Notes: a model not told the origin generated them from the letters alone. DNA of 28,000 nucleotides from an uncultured Coriobacteriaceae bacterium (GCA_900552935.1 USBN01000016.1:1-28000); one strand, 5' to 3'. Counted from the stretch's first letter, positions 8,281 to 15,593 are shown. A program made the numbers and translations.

Positions 8281-8690
8281 GTGAACTCCTTGGGTGGTTG
8301 GCGGCCGGGGCAAGGCCCGCGCGGTCGCAAAATCGACAGGGGTGAGGGGCCGCGGCGGCTTCGCCGTCGGCATCATGACAAGGTAGCTAGAGTTTGTCGC
8401 GCCTCAGATACATGGATCCCCTTTCGAATAAGCCCACGTATCATACCCCGAGACGGGCACGACGTGCACCGCTGAGCCCCAGGTTGTGAAGGCGCGGCGC
8501 AGACGCGGGCGCACGGTGGCGCAGGTGGCGCGGCGCGGACGCGAGCGCGAGGCAACGCGGGTGGGGCGACGGCATGGGCGCGCGGCGCGGCAGTTGTGAA
8601 GGCGCGGCGCAGACGCGAGGCATCCTCCGCAAGGATATCCGCGATTCTGGGCATCATGGATGCATGGCAGACAAGAGCGAAGGGCAGCGC
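8281..8690. other. 410-bp intergenic region between prfA and the DUF2974 gene
   Basis: This is the divergent region between prfA (minus) and the hydrolase gene (plus). It holds the prfA ribosome binding site, a possible prfA -10 element TATGAT (complement of 8440-8445) without a good -35, and a very GC-rich, low-complexity stretch at about 8480-8620 with a 25-bp direct repeat. No gene is supported. Confidence 0.5.
8483..8617. repeat. 25-bp direct repeat pair
   Basis: An identical 25-bp sequence beginning GTTGTGAAGGCGCGGCGC occurs at 8483-8507 and 8593-8617, 110 bp apart, in direct orientation. The DNA between consists of degenerate GCG-rich words, suggesting local duplication in non-coding DNA. 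Confidence 0.85.
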
Positions 8691-9827
8691 ATGGGCAACA
8701 TCCTCGACTACCTCTCCTGGCGAGGAGACCTCACCTTTGATATCGATCCGTTCAACGAGGTAGACAGCCTCATCCTGTGCCAGCTCTCGTATCTTGATCT
8801 CTCTGACGTCGTGGGCGAGGAGGGGCACGGCATCACCGTCCGCCAGGCCGCCAAGCGCTTCGCTGCCCTCCACGTTGAGGATGACGGCGCCCCCGGTGGC
8901 CTCGTCTCTCCCCTCACGCCCCTCGTTCTCGAAGCCATGGCGGCAAGCGAGCGCTTCGCCAACGCGCGTCTCTTCCACTATGCGGAGCACCTGGATGACG
9001 TAGCGGGCGAACAGTTCGCCGCCATCAGCGTGAAGTTGGGAGACGGCAGCACGTACGTCGCCTTCCGCGGCACGGATGACACGTTCGCCGGGTGGCGCGA
9101 GGACTTCGCCATGACCTACACCGTGGTAGGCGCCCAGACGCGCGCGCTCGGATACCTCGAGGCCACGCGCAAGGCGACCCGCGGCACCCTTCGCGTGGGC
9201 GGCCACTCCAAGGGCGCGAACCTCGCCGTTTATGCGGTGGCGATGTCTGGCTGGCGCACGCAACGCCGCGTCGCGGATGTCTGGGTGCACGACGGCCCCG
9301 GCTTTGACGAGAGCACCGTGAACAGGGCCAAGCTCGAGGCGATCGCGCCCAAGGTGCGCCGCTATGTGCCCGAGTTCTGCGTCGTGGGTCAGATCATGAG
9401 CCAACCGTACCCATACGAGGTCGTCGCCTCGGCCACTTCGGGCGTCATGCAGCACAGCGGCATGAACTGGCAGGTCAAGGGCAATCGCTTCGAGCGCCGC
9501 GACGCGATCGACGCGCGGGCGCTTCGCTTTGGCGAAATCTTCTCGAACGCCATCAAGGATCACGACATGGACTTCCGCCGCAGGTTCACGAGCTGCTTCT
9601 TCGACGCGCTCGAGGCGGGCGGCAAGACGATGGGCGAGCTCTCCGAGGACGCGCCCGCGTCGTACCTGCGCGTAGCGCGCGCCTACTCCGCAATCGACAC
9701 AGACGTGCGCGACGCCGTGACGGAGGTCGTCGGCCTGCTTGTGGGCGAAGCCATCTCGAAGGGCATCGCCGACGCCGGCACCAGCGCGGCCGGCGTCGTC
9801 GCGAACCTGTTCAGCTCGAAGCGCTAG
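8691..9827 (+). CDS. DUF2974 (Mbeg1-like) alpha/beta hydrolase
   Basis: A 378-residue protein resembling the Mbeg1-like DUF2974 family of lipase-type alpha/beta hydrolases; the true substrate is not known. The N terminus MGNILDYLSWRGDLTFD and NEVDSLILCQLSYLDL are typical of the family. YVAFRGTDDTFAGWREDF resembles the segment before the nucleophile in class 3 lipases, and GHSKGANLAVYA carries the GxSxG nucleophile at Ser173. DGPGFD may hold the acidic residue. No signal peptide is seen, so it is probably cytoplasmic. The start at 8691 is favoured by GAAGGG 6 nt upstream and the family-like N terminus; an ATG at 8664 lacks a good site. It stands alone, opposite in strand to its neighbours. Confidence 0.85.
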   Translation: MGNILDYLSWRGDLTFDIDPFNEVDSLILCQLSYLDLSDVVGEEGHGITVRQAAKRFAALHVEDDGAPGGLVSPLTPLVLEAMAASERFANARLFHYAEHLDDVAGEQFAAISVKLGDGSTYVAFRGTDDTFAGWREDFAMTYTVVGAQTRALGYLEATRKATRGTLRVGGHSKGANLAVYAVAMSGWRTQRRVADVWVHDGPGFDESTVNRAKLEAIAPKVRRYVPEFCVVGQIMSQPYPYEVVASATSGVMQHSGMNWQVKGNRFERRDAIDARALRFGEIFSNAIKDHDMDFRRRFTSCFFDALEAGGKTMGELSEDAPASYLRVARAYSAIDTDVRDAVTEVVGLLVGEAISKGIADAGTSAAGVVANLFSSKR

Positions 9828-9880
9828 GCCAGCGGCTTCACTGACACGACGCGAAACCGAGCAGGTGGCAACGTGCGCAG

Positions 9881-9908
9881 GCGAGCAGCGGGACCCGCGG
9901 CTCGGCGC
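9881..9908 (+). repeat. 28-bp direct repeat, left flank of DUF4143 ATPase gene
   Basis: This 28-bp sequence matches 11636-11663 at 24 of 28 positions in the same orientation; all four differences are A/G. Both copies share GGACCCGCG. Together they bracket the ATPase gene and its upstream repeats. Confidence 0.7.
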
Positions 9909-9976
9909 CACACGGAGGGGTGCGAATCGCATTCGCCAAATTCAGCACCAGCTTTTTCGACTCGAGCTGAGACTCC

Positions 9977-11350
9977 CTAGTTCCACGCATCCATGCAGAA
10001 GGCAGCGTAAAGCGGCAGGCTTCTAAGCTCGGCGCCGTTCTCAAGCTCCATACGACCAAACTCGTTCTCAGAAAGACGCACTCCGAACGGCGCGTGGCTC
10101 TCCCTCATAAACCGCGAGAAGGTCTTAGCGCTCACGTTGCGGGCAGACTTAACCTCGACGGGAATGATCTCAGCCCTCTTCGTTTGATAAACAAAGTCGA
10201 TTTCTCCCCGTTGGCCATTATCCTCGGGCATCCAATAGAAGGTCTTGAGACCAGTTGCCTTAAGGGCCTGCATCACGTAGTTCTCCGCCAACGCACCCCT
10301 GAAGTCTGAGGAGAGCGACGCCTGAAGCTCGGGATTGAGAAAGAGGCTGGGAGAAATCCCGAATTTGTTAAACATGACGCCCGTATCCGCTACATAAACC
10401 TTGAAAAAACTGCCCTCCTCGTCGTTATAAGGTGCGAGAGGAGCCCGAGCATCGCGCGTAAGGTCATTGATGGACACGACGCCCGCCGCCGCAAGCCACT
10501 CGAGAGGCTCAAGAAGACGTGCGCGCCTGCCACCGCGCACGACCTCCGAGTACTTAAATTTCTTGGTGGACGCGCGAAGAAGCTGCTTAGGCAAGCTATC
10601 CCAGATCCTCTTGGCAGAAATGCCGCTGATGCCGTTGTCCACATCGGTCATATCAGCCGTATAGGTAGATTCGATCTCCGCAATCTCCTCCGCTGCGGCG
10701 TCAAGAGAGCCCGTGTCGCGGTACTGCCGCACGGGAAGCGGCATGCCGCCAACCATGAGGTAGCGACGGTAAAGATCGAGCACCCGTTCATGCAGGATAT
10801 AGGGCTCAAATGAGGCCGAGTGTTCACGAATCGCACGGGCCATAGCATCTTCGTTTAACGCCCAGAGAAACTCCTCGAAGTCCATAGGAAGAAGCGTTGC
10901 CTGACGAACACCGGAGGGGAAGGGCAGCTTGCGCTGGCGCGTCGCCACGCCAAGGAGGCTGCCGCTCGCAACAACCCGCCAGCGCGAGCCCGCGAAGAAT
11001 CGAAGCGAGTTAAGGGCCCGCTCGTCAAGCTGTACCTCGTCGAAGAAGAGCAGAGCTCGCGAAGGATCGAGGCCGTCGACCCCCTTGTACTCCGCAAGAC
11101 GCCGAACAATGGCATCAACATCGTCCGTGGGACCATCGAAAATACGCTCGACCGCCGCAAGGTCTGTCTGGAAATCGAGGCGAACAAACTGGTCGCCTGC
11201 AAGCTCAGCACCTGCTTGGTCGAGAAGATAGGTCTTTCCGGTACGCCTCGCACCCGTCACAAGAAGAGGATGCTCCATGTCCTCATGGAACCAGTTCTCA
11301 ATCGTCTGAGAAAACTTGCGCCTGAGCGGGAGCGATGCCATGCCTGCCAT
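9977..11350 (-). CDS. AAA-family ATPase with C-terminal DUF4143 domain
   Basis: A 457-residue ATP-binding protein of the AAA_14/DUF4143 type, a widespread, poorly characterised family found in many paralogues and often linked to mobile or accessory DNA. Walker A is GARRTGKT (33-40) and Walker B is LLFFDEVQ (100-107). ASGSLLG resembles sensor 1. The C-terminal domain has GEIDFVYQTKRAEIIPVEVKS, with the E/D...ExK spacing of PD-(D/E)XK-like folds. Codons are visibly richer in A and T than the neighbours, for example KKFKYSE and ENYVMQALKATG, which suggests transfer. No strong ribosome binding site precedes the ATG at 11350 or Met4. A TGTACA repeat array lies directly upstream and probably regulates it. 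The cellular role is unknown. Confidence 0.9.
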   Translation of the reverse strand: MAGMASLPLRRKFSQTIENWFHEDMEHPLLVTGARRTGKTYLLDQAGAELAGDQFVRLDFQTDLAAVERIFDGPTDDVDAIVRRLAEYKGVDGLDPSRALLFFDEVQLDERALNSLRFFAGSRWRVVASGSLLGVATRQRKLPFPSGVRQATLLPMDFEEFLWALNEDAMARAIREHSASFEPYILHERVLDLYRRYLMVGGMPLPVRQYRDTGSLDAAAEEIAEIESTYTADMTDVDNGISGISAKRIWDSLPKQLLRASTKKFKYSEVVRGGRRARLLEPLEWLAAAGVVSINDLTRDARAPLAPYNDEEGSFFKVYVADTGVMFNKFGISPSLFLNPELQASLSSDFRGALAENYVMQALKATGLKTFYWMPEDNGQRGEIDFVYQTKRAEIIPVEVKSARNVSAKTFSRFMRESHAPFGVRLSENEFGRMELENGAELRSLPLYAAFCMDAWN

Positions 11351-11370
11351 TGTCTTGTTCCATCTTTCTC

Positions 11371-11476
11371 GCGTACACCATGTACACGATTTTATGCGAT
11401 TTCGTGTACAGCTTGTACATGATTTTCTGTAATTTCGTGTACAGCTTGTACACGATTTTGCAGATTTTCGTGTACA
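11371..11476. repeat. 33-bp tandem repeat with TGTACA half-sites
   Basis: Three consecutive 33-bp units (11371-11403, 11404-11436, 11437-11469) and a partial fourth. Each holds two TGTACA or near-identical hexamers separated by 3 bp, followed by an A/T-rich GATTTT...ATTTC segment. TGTACA is itself palindromic. Seven half-sites recur every 33 bp, about three helical turns, so a bound protein would meet them on one DNA face. A minus-strand TAAAAT (complement of 11389-11394), 39 nt before the ATPase ATG, could be a -10 element inside the array. The arrangement looks like an operator for the ATPase gene; the binding protein is unknown. Confidence 0.8.
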
Positions 11477-11635
11477 CAGCCAAGCGAGGGATGGCTACGC
11501 CGCCAGGATTGCCAGGCCGCGGGGCTGGCGACAACATGTGAAGACGAACGGCAGGCCACGCATAGTCAGCGGCGCGCGAAAGTGGACGGCAAGACCGCAG
11601 TGGGCAGCAGGGGCACGGCACGGCGGCGCACGAAA

Positions 11636-11663
11636 GCGAGCGGCAGGACCCGCGACTCAGCGC
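11636..11663 (+). repeat. 28-bp direct repeat, right flank of DUF4143 ATPase gene
   Basis: Partner of the copy at 9881-9908, with 24 of 28 bases identical. It lies just beyond the DUF1385 stop codon in GC-rich non-coding DNA. That DNA also holds another related word, near 11572-11600. Confidence 0.7.
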
Positions 11664-11668
11664 TGTGT

Positions 11669-12796
11669 CTAGCCCGCGCGACGTACGCCGGCGTCTATGC
11701 CGGCAGCCTCCTCGCGGGAGCGCACGCACTCGAGCGCGGCAATCGCGCACTCGAGCATGCCCTCATCGGGCTCGCGCGTGGTGAGCCGCTGCATCTGGAG
11801 GCCCGGCCACAGCACGATGCGAACGATTGGCAGCTCAGGGTGAGCCCCGGCCCACTTCACCGTGACCTCGTAGGAAAGGCCCGCAACGAGGGGCAGCAGC
11901 ACGATGCGGCTCGCCGCGATGAACGCCGTGCGCGCCACGCCCGCGAGGCCCCACTCCTCCGCCCACAGCGCCACGGGTACGAGCGTGTTCACGAATATCG
12001 CCACGAGCATCGTCATGATGAGAAATGCCGTGCCGCACCTAACGTGCAGGCGTGAGAAGCGCCTGGCGTTCTCCGGCGTGAGCGGCAGGCCGTGCTCGAA
12101 GCAATGGATGCAGAGGTGCTCCGCGCCGTGATAGCCAAAGACGCGCCGCATGTCCGGCATGAGGCCGATGGCCCAGATGTAGACCACGAAGATTGCGATG
12201 CGGAGACACGCCTCGACGAGGTTCCAGCGAATGGCATTCTCAGGGGCATAGTCGCTCACCAGGAGATTAGCCACGAAGACCGGGACGACCATAAAGAGCG
12301 CCACGCCGAGAAGGACGCCCAGCACGGCGGAGACGCCCATCAGGAGGGGAGACATGGCGTCGGGCTCGGCGGCGGGGCCTGTCGACTCGCCGCCGGCGGC
12401 GGAGGTGGGATCGGGGATGGGCTCGCCGTCGGCGTCACCCGAGGTGCCATCGCGCTCAACGGCAGGCATCACGCGCCCGGCGGCGAGAAGCGACGCGTAG
12501 GTCTCGCCCTCCGCGTCATAGGCGTGGTCCGCGGCAAGATTCATCGCCTTGAACGAGAGCGCCATCGACTCGACGAACGAAACACAGCCACGCACGAGGG
12601 GCCAACGGCGCCAGGCGGGGCGCGCCGCCAGGCCCGGCAGCTCGTGCTCCTCGACGTAGATGTGCCCGCTCGGCTCGCGAACGGCAACGGCCCACGAGAG
12701 TTTGCCTCGCATCATCACACCCTCGGTCAGCGCCGAACCGCCGATGTGCGTGCGGAACAGCTCGCCCTCCTCGGCGATTTTCTCGTCTTTTGCCAC
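11669..12796 (-). CDS. DUF1385 (YqhQ-like) integral membrane protein
   Basis: A 375-residue membrane protein of the DUF1385 family, sometimes described as a predicted metal-dependent enzyme; function unproven. The N-terminal soluble part has IGGSALTEGVMMRG, the usual family opening. A low-complexity acidic and Gly/Pro-rich insert follows at about residues 110-150. Hydrophobic segments flank FGYHGAEHLCIHCFEHG, whose clustered His, Glu and Cys residues are likely metal ligands, and RRFSRLHVRCGTAFLIM. The start is GTG, supported by GAGGGGAG 5 nt upstream. In related genomes this gene lies between rpmE and prfA, as it does here apart from the inserted genes. It is divergent from the chaperone gene, 90 bp away. 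The stop is TAG. Confidence 0.9.
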   Translation of the reverse strand: MAKDEKIAEEGELFRTHIGGSALTEGVMMRGKLSWAVAVREPSGHIYVEEHELPGLAARPAWRRWPLVRGCVSFVESMALSFKAMNLAADHAYDAEGETYASLLAAGRVMPAVERDGTSGDADGEPIPDPTSAAGGESTGPAAEPDAMSPLLMGVSAVLGVLLGVALFMVVPVFVANLLVSDYAPENAIRWNLVEACLRIAIFVVYIWAIGLMPDMRRVFGYHGAEHLCIHCFEHGLPLTPENARRFSRLHVRCGTAFLIMTMLVAIFVNTLVPVALWAEEWGLAGVARTAFIAASRIVLLPLVAGLSYEVTVKWAGAHPELPIVRIVLWPGLQMQRLTTREPDEGMLECAIAALECVRSREEAAGIDAGVRRAG

Positions 12797-12886
12797 GGTT
12801 CTCCCCTCGCGCCCATCTCGGCGTGGTTGGCTGCCTTAGTTAGGGGTACGCTACTACAGTCTGCAAACACACGCACCGGAGGACCC

Positions 12887-13834
12887 ATGGCCAACAAGCC
12901 TGAGCCCCTATTCATCGAGGGCCACTATCACTTCACGCTCTCCTCGTACGACCCCGTCCAGATCACCATCACCGTCCCCCATGTCAGCGAGCGCGAGGTC
13001 GAGGCCGAGCTCAACGGCGCGCTGCGCTCTCGCGGCCACGCGGGCGAGGAGGCCCCATCGGACGAATGGGTCGCCGAGCACTTCGAGGGCATCGAGTCCC
13101 TTTCCGCCCTGCGCGATGCGATCCGCGCCGAGCAGGAGCACATGAACCAGGCGTACTCGGAGTTCTCCAAGGCATCGCTCTGCGCCACTGAGCTCGCCAA
13201 GCGCCTCGAGCAGAGCGTCCCCGCCCAGCTCGTCCAGACGGCATCGGACAGCCTCATCCAGGGCTACCAGCAGTACACCCAGCAGCAGGGCCTGCCCCTC
13301 GAGGCCGTCCTCTCCGGCATGGGCATGAGCCCGGAGGAATTCCAGGCCATGCTCGCCAACCAGGCGATCGAACTCGCCACCCAGGAGGCCGCGCTTGACG
13401 CCTTCGCAGACGAGTATGCCATCGTCGCCGACGAGTCCGAGCTGCCCGGCGTGCTCGAGGTTTCGCCTACCATGGCGAAGCAGATCATCGAGGACGCACG
13501 CGCCCACAACGCACTCGATGACCTCATGCGCGTCGCCGTTCGCACGAAGGTGAGGAACATCCTCGCGGCGGAGGCCGAGGTCACCTATGAGCACGAGAGC
13601 GCGGAGGACGCCGAGAAGCGCGTCGAGCAGATGCTTGCCGAGCGTGCGAACTGGACCTTCCCCGAGGACGACGGATGCTGCTGCGGTTGTTGCGGCGGCG
13701 AACACGGCCATGGCGAGAGCGAGTGCTGCGGCGGTCACGATCACAGCGAGGGCGACTGCTGCTGTGGCGGCCACGGCGACGGTTGCTGCGACCACGGCGA
13801 GGGTGACGATCGCCCGCACCTGAAGCTGGTCTAG
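12887..13834 (+). CDS. trigger-factor-like chaperone lacking a PPIase domain, with Cys/His-rich metal-binding tail
   Basis: A 315-residue protein whose middle (about residues 70-250) resembles the C-terminal, substrate-cradling domain of trigger factor: VPAQLVQTASDSLIQGY, QQGLPLEAVLSGMGMSPEEF and RTKVRNILAAEAEVTYE. The N-terminal 60 residues show neither the ribosome-binding signature nor an FKBP-type PPIase domain. Residues 262-309 form a tail with 12 Cys and 6 His in GCCCGCCGG, ECCGGHDH, DCCCGGHGDGCC-type clusters, much like the metal-binding tail of SlyD. It may bind Ni, Zn or Cu, or act as a metal-dependent holdase. GGAGGA 5 nt before the ATG sets the start. No signal peptide is visible, so it is probably cytoplasmic. 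A strong terminator follows. Confidence 0.8.
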   Translation: MANKPEPLFIEGHYHFTLSSYDPVQITITVPHVSEREVEAELNGALRSRGHAGEEAPSDEWVAEHFEGIESLSALRDAIRAEQEHMNQAYSEFSKASLCATELAKRLEQSVPAQLVQTASDSLIQGYQQYTQQQGLPLEAVLSGMGMSPEEFQAMLANQAIELATQEAALDAFADEYAIVADESELPGVLEVSPTMAKQIIEDARAHNALDDLMRVAVRTKVRNILAAEAEVTYEHESAEDAEKRVEQMLAERANWTFPEDDGCCCGCCGGEHGHGESECCGGHDHSEGDCCCGGHGDGCCDHGEGDDRPHLKLV

Positions 13835-13924
13835 AGCTAGGCTGGCGCGGAGGCGACGCGCTTCCGGGCCAACGACGTTCCGAGCCGGCGACGCTCCGGG
13901 CAAATCTGCATAGAGAATCGAACG

Positions 13925-13959
13925 AGGCGGGACACTCGACATGGGTGCCCCGCCTTTTT
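13925..13959 (+). terminator. terminator of the trigger-factor-like gene
   Basis: AGGCGGGACAC at 13925-13935 pairs with GTGCCCCGCCT at 13945-13955, an 11-bp stem with one mismatch, followed by TTTTT. It lies about 90 nt after the stop codon. Confidence 0.85.
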
Positions 13960-14037
13960 GCGCGCTTTCTACCACGTCCCGCGAGAGCGCGGATGCAGGG
14001 TGCGCATACGAACGAGGACCCAGGCGTCCGCGCACAC

Positions 14038-14076
14038 AAAAAGCCCCGCACGGCTCAATGCCATGCGGGGCTTTTT
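14038..14076. terminator. rpmE terminator, probably bidirectional
   Basis: A perfect 13-bp inverted repeat, AAAAAGCCCCGCA at 14038-14050 and TGCGGGGCTTTTT at 14064-14076. It carries a T run on either strand. It lies 20 nt beyond the rpmE stop on the minus strand and backs up the terminator at 13925. Confidence 0.92.
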
Positions 14077-14096
14077 CGTGCTATGAGAGCGAAATG

Positions 14097-14522
14097 CTAC
14101 TCGGCAGCAGCCTCGGTCTCGGTGGCCTCAGCGGCAACCTCGGCGGGAGCCTCGGCCTCAGCCTTGGCGGCCTCAGCAGCGGCCTTCTTGGCGTACTCAG
14201 CAGCACGCTTGGCCTTCTCGGCGGCCTTAGCCTCAGCGGCGGCCTTGCGAGCAGCCTCGGCCTCGGCGGCCTTAGCCTCACGGGCGGCCTTGGCGGCAGC
14301 GGCCATCTCGAGCTGGGCGGCAGCGGCGCCACCGAACTTGTCGGCGAAGCGCTGGACGCGTCCACCGGTGTCAACGAGCTTCTGCTGGCCGGTGTAGAAC
14401 GGGTGGCACTTGTCGCAGAGGTCGACGGTCAGGGAAGAGACGGTGGAGCGGGTGGTCCAAGTGTTACCGCAGCTGCAGCGGACGGTGCACTCGACGTAAT
14501 CCGGGTGGATACCCTTCTTCAT
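14097..14522 (-). CDS. rpmE: ribosomal protein L31 with long Ala/Lys/Glu-rich tail
   Basis: Large-subunit ribosomal protein L31, which bridges the subunits. Residues 1 to about 70 are a normal zinc-binding L31: MKKGIHPDYV, Cys16 and Cys18, CDKC (Cys36 and Cys39), HPFYTG and RVQRFADKF. About 70 further residues follow, made almost only of Ala, Lys, Glu and Arg, predicted to be a long charged helix or disordered arm and ending in an acidic stretch. Usual L31 length is about 70. AAGGAG 7 nt before the ATG at 14522 sets the start. The gene has its own promoter and a structured leader. It is divergent from coaX. Confidence 0.95.
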   Translation of the reverse strand: MKKGIHPDYVECTVRCSCGNTWTTRSTVSSLTVDLCDKCHPFYTGQQKLVDTGGRVQRFADKFGGAAAAQLEMAAAAKAAREAKAAEAEAARKAAAEAKAAEKAKRAAEYAKKAAAEAAKAEAEAPAEVAAEATETEAAAE

Positions 14523-14545
14523 TGCAGGACTCCTTCTTGCTTCGC

Positions 14546-14615
14546 GCCTGGTTACCGACCAGGCAATGGAACTCCCCGGGGATGGTCCGGAGATGCCTTG
14601 GTTTCCGACCAAGGC
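14546..14615 (-). promoter_or_regulatory. rpmE leader with twin hairpins
   Basis: In the rpmE 5' untranslated region two hairpins share one design. One is at 14546-14564 (7-bp stem, RNA loop CGGUA) and one at 14595-14615 (8-bp stem, loop CGGAA). Each reads GCCT(T)GGU-CGGNA-ACC(A)AGGC on the transcript. The first ends about 23 nt before the ATG. Autoregulatory leaders before rpmE are known in several bacterial groups; this resembles one, with L31 as the likely ligand. Confidence 0.6.
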
Positions 14616-14628
14616 TTCAAGCCTTTGA

Positions 14629-14657
14629 ATGGTAGCATGGGCCTTGTTTCATGTCAC
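14629..14657 (-). promoter_or_regulatory. rpmE promoter
   Basis: On the minus strand, GTGACA (complement of 14652-14657) is followed after exactly 17 bp by TACCAT (complement of 14629-14634), preceded by TGC as an extended -10. Transcription would start near 14622, giving a leader of about 100 nt. Confidence 0.65.
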
Positions 14658-14738
14658 GAATTTGTTGGAGTTTGAGCGCCCAAACACGCCAAGCTCCACG
14701 ATGCCGCCACTTCACGCGGCCACGGCAAAGGGGCAACC

Positions 14739-15593
14739 ATGTTCCTCGCGATTGACGTAGGCAACACCCAGACCACCATCGGCTTGCTCGAGAATGGCAA
14801 TGTCTGCCAGCGCTGGCGCCTCAAGACGGACCGCGCAGACACCTCTGACGAGCTTCACGCGCATCTCCGCAGCTTCCTTGCACTGCGCGACTACGAGCTC
14901 GACGGTATCGAGGCAGCGGCCGTATCCAGCGTCGTACCCGTCCTCACCAAGATGTGGGACGTGGCCCTCACGGACGCCTTCGGCACCAAGCCCTACCTCG
15001 TCCACGGCAGCACAGACTGCTGCATGGAGATCGCCATGCCCTACCCCACGCAGGTGGGTGCGGACCGCATCGCCAATGCCGTCGAGGCGCGCGCCGCCTA
15101 TGGCTCGCCCGCGATCGTCGTGGACTTTGGCACCGCGACGAACATCGACGTGGTGGATTTCCACGGTCGCTATCGCGGCGGATGCATCGCGCCGGGCCTC
15201 ATGCTCTCCGCGACCGCGCTGTTCGACCGCGCCGCCAAGCTCGCATCCATTCCCATCGAGGTTCCGCCCGCGCCCATCGGCGACACGACGGAGCATGCGC
15301 TGCAGTCTGGCCTCGTGTTGGGCGTCGCCGCCCAGGCGGAAGGTCTCGTCCGCCGCATAAAGAACTAGCTTGCCGACGAGGCGGAGCAGGAGACGCTGGC
15401 CTCCTTCGCGGGAGGCGACGAGGACCGAGCGCATGCGGTTCAGGCGGCGCGCAAGGAGGTTCTCGACTGCCCCGTCATCGCCACGGGAGGCCTCTCGCGC
15501 GTCATCGAGCGCGCGACGGACGTCTTTGACTCGGTCGACATGGACCTCACGCTGCGCGGAGTCTGGCGCATTTGGAGCACGCACCAGGCGTAA
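14739..15593 (+). pseudogene. coaX: type III pantothenate kinase, interrupted by an in-frame TAG
   Basis: CoaX phosphorylates pantothenate, the first step of coenzyme A synthesis. The frame from 14739 encodes 209 residues with DVGNTQTTIGL (P-loop-like start), VGADRIANAVEA and DFGTATNIDVV, then stops at TAG 15366-15368 after RRIKN. The same frame continues without shift to TAA at 15591-15593 and encodes the missing C terminus, including VIATGGLSRVIE and DMDLTLRGVWRIW, which are typical of CoaX. The full frame is 285 codons including the TAG. The stop codon probably replaced a Glu or Gln codon by one base change. It is a recent pseudogene, a sequencing error, or less likely a read-through case. 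AAAGGGG lies before the ATG. Confidence 0.85.

Noticed and set aside
8373..9932. 519-codon minus-strand frame opposite the DUF2974 gene
   Set aside because: It mirrors the hydrolase gene, shows Ala/Arg/Val shadow composition and lacks a start signal.
11371..11476. 33-bp repeats as a CRISPR array
   Set aside because: Units are directly adjacent with no spacers, are internally palindromic, and no cas genes are present.
15370..15590. Separate plus-strand gene after the coaX TAG in another frame
   Set aside because: The only meaningful frame here is the in-frame continuation of coaX, which carries family motifs; other frames are shadows.
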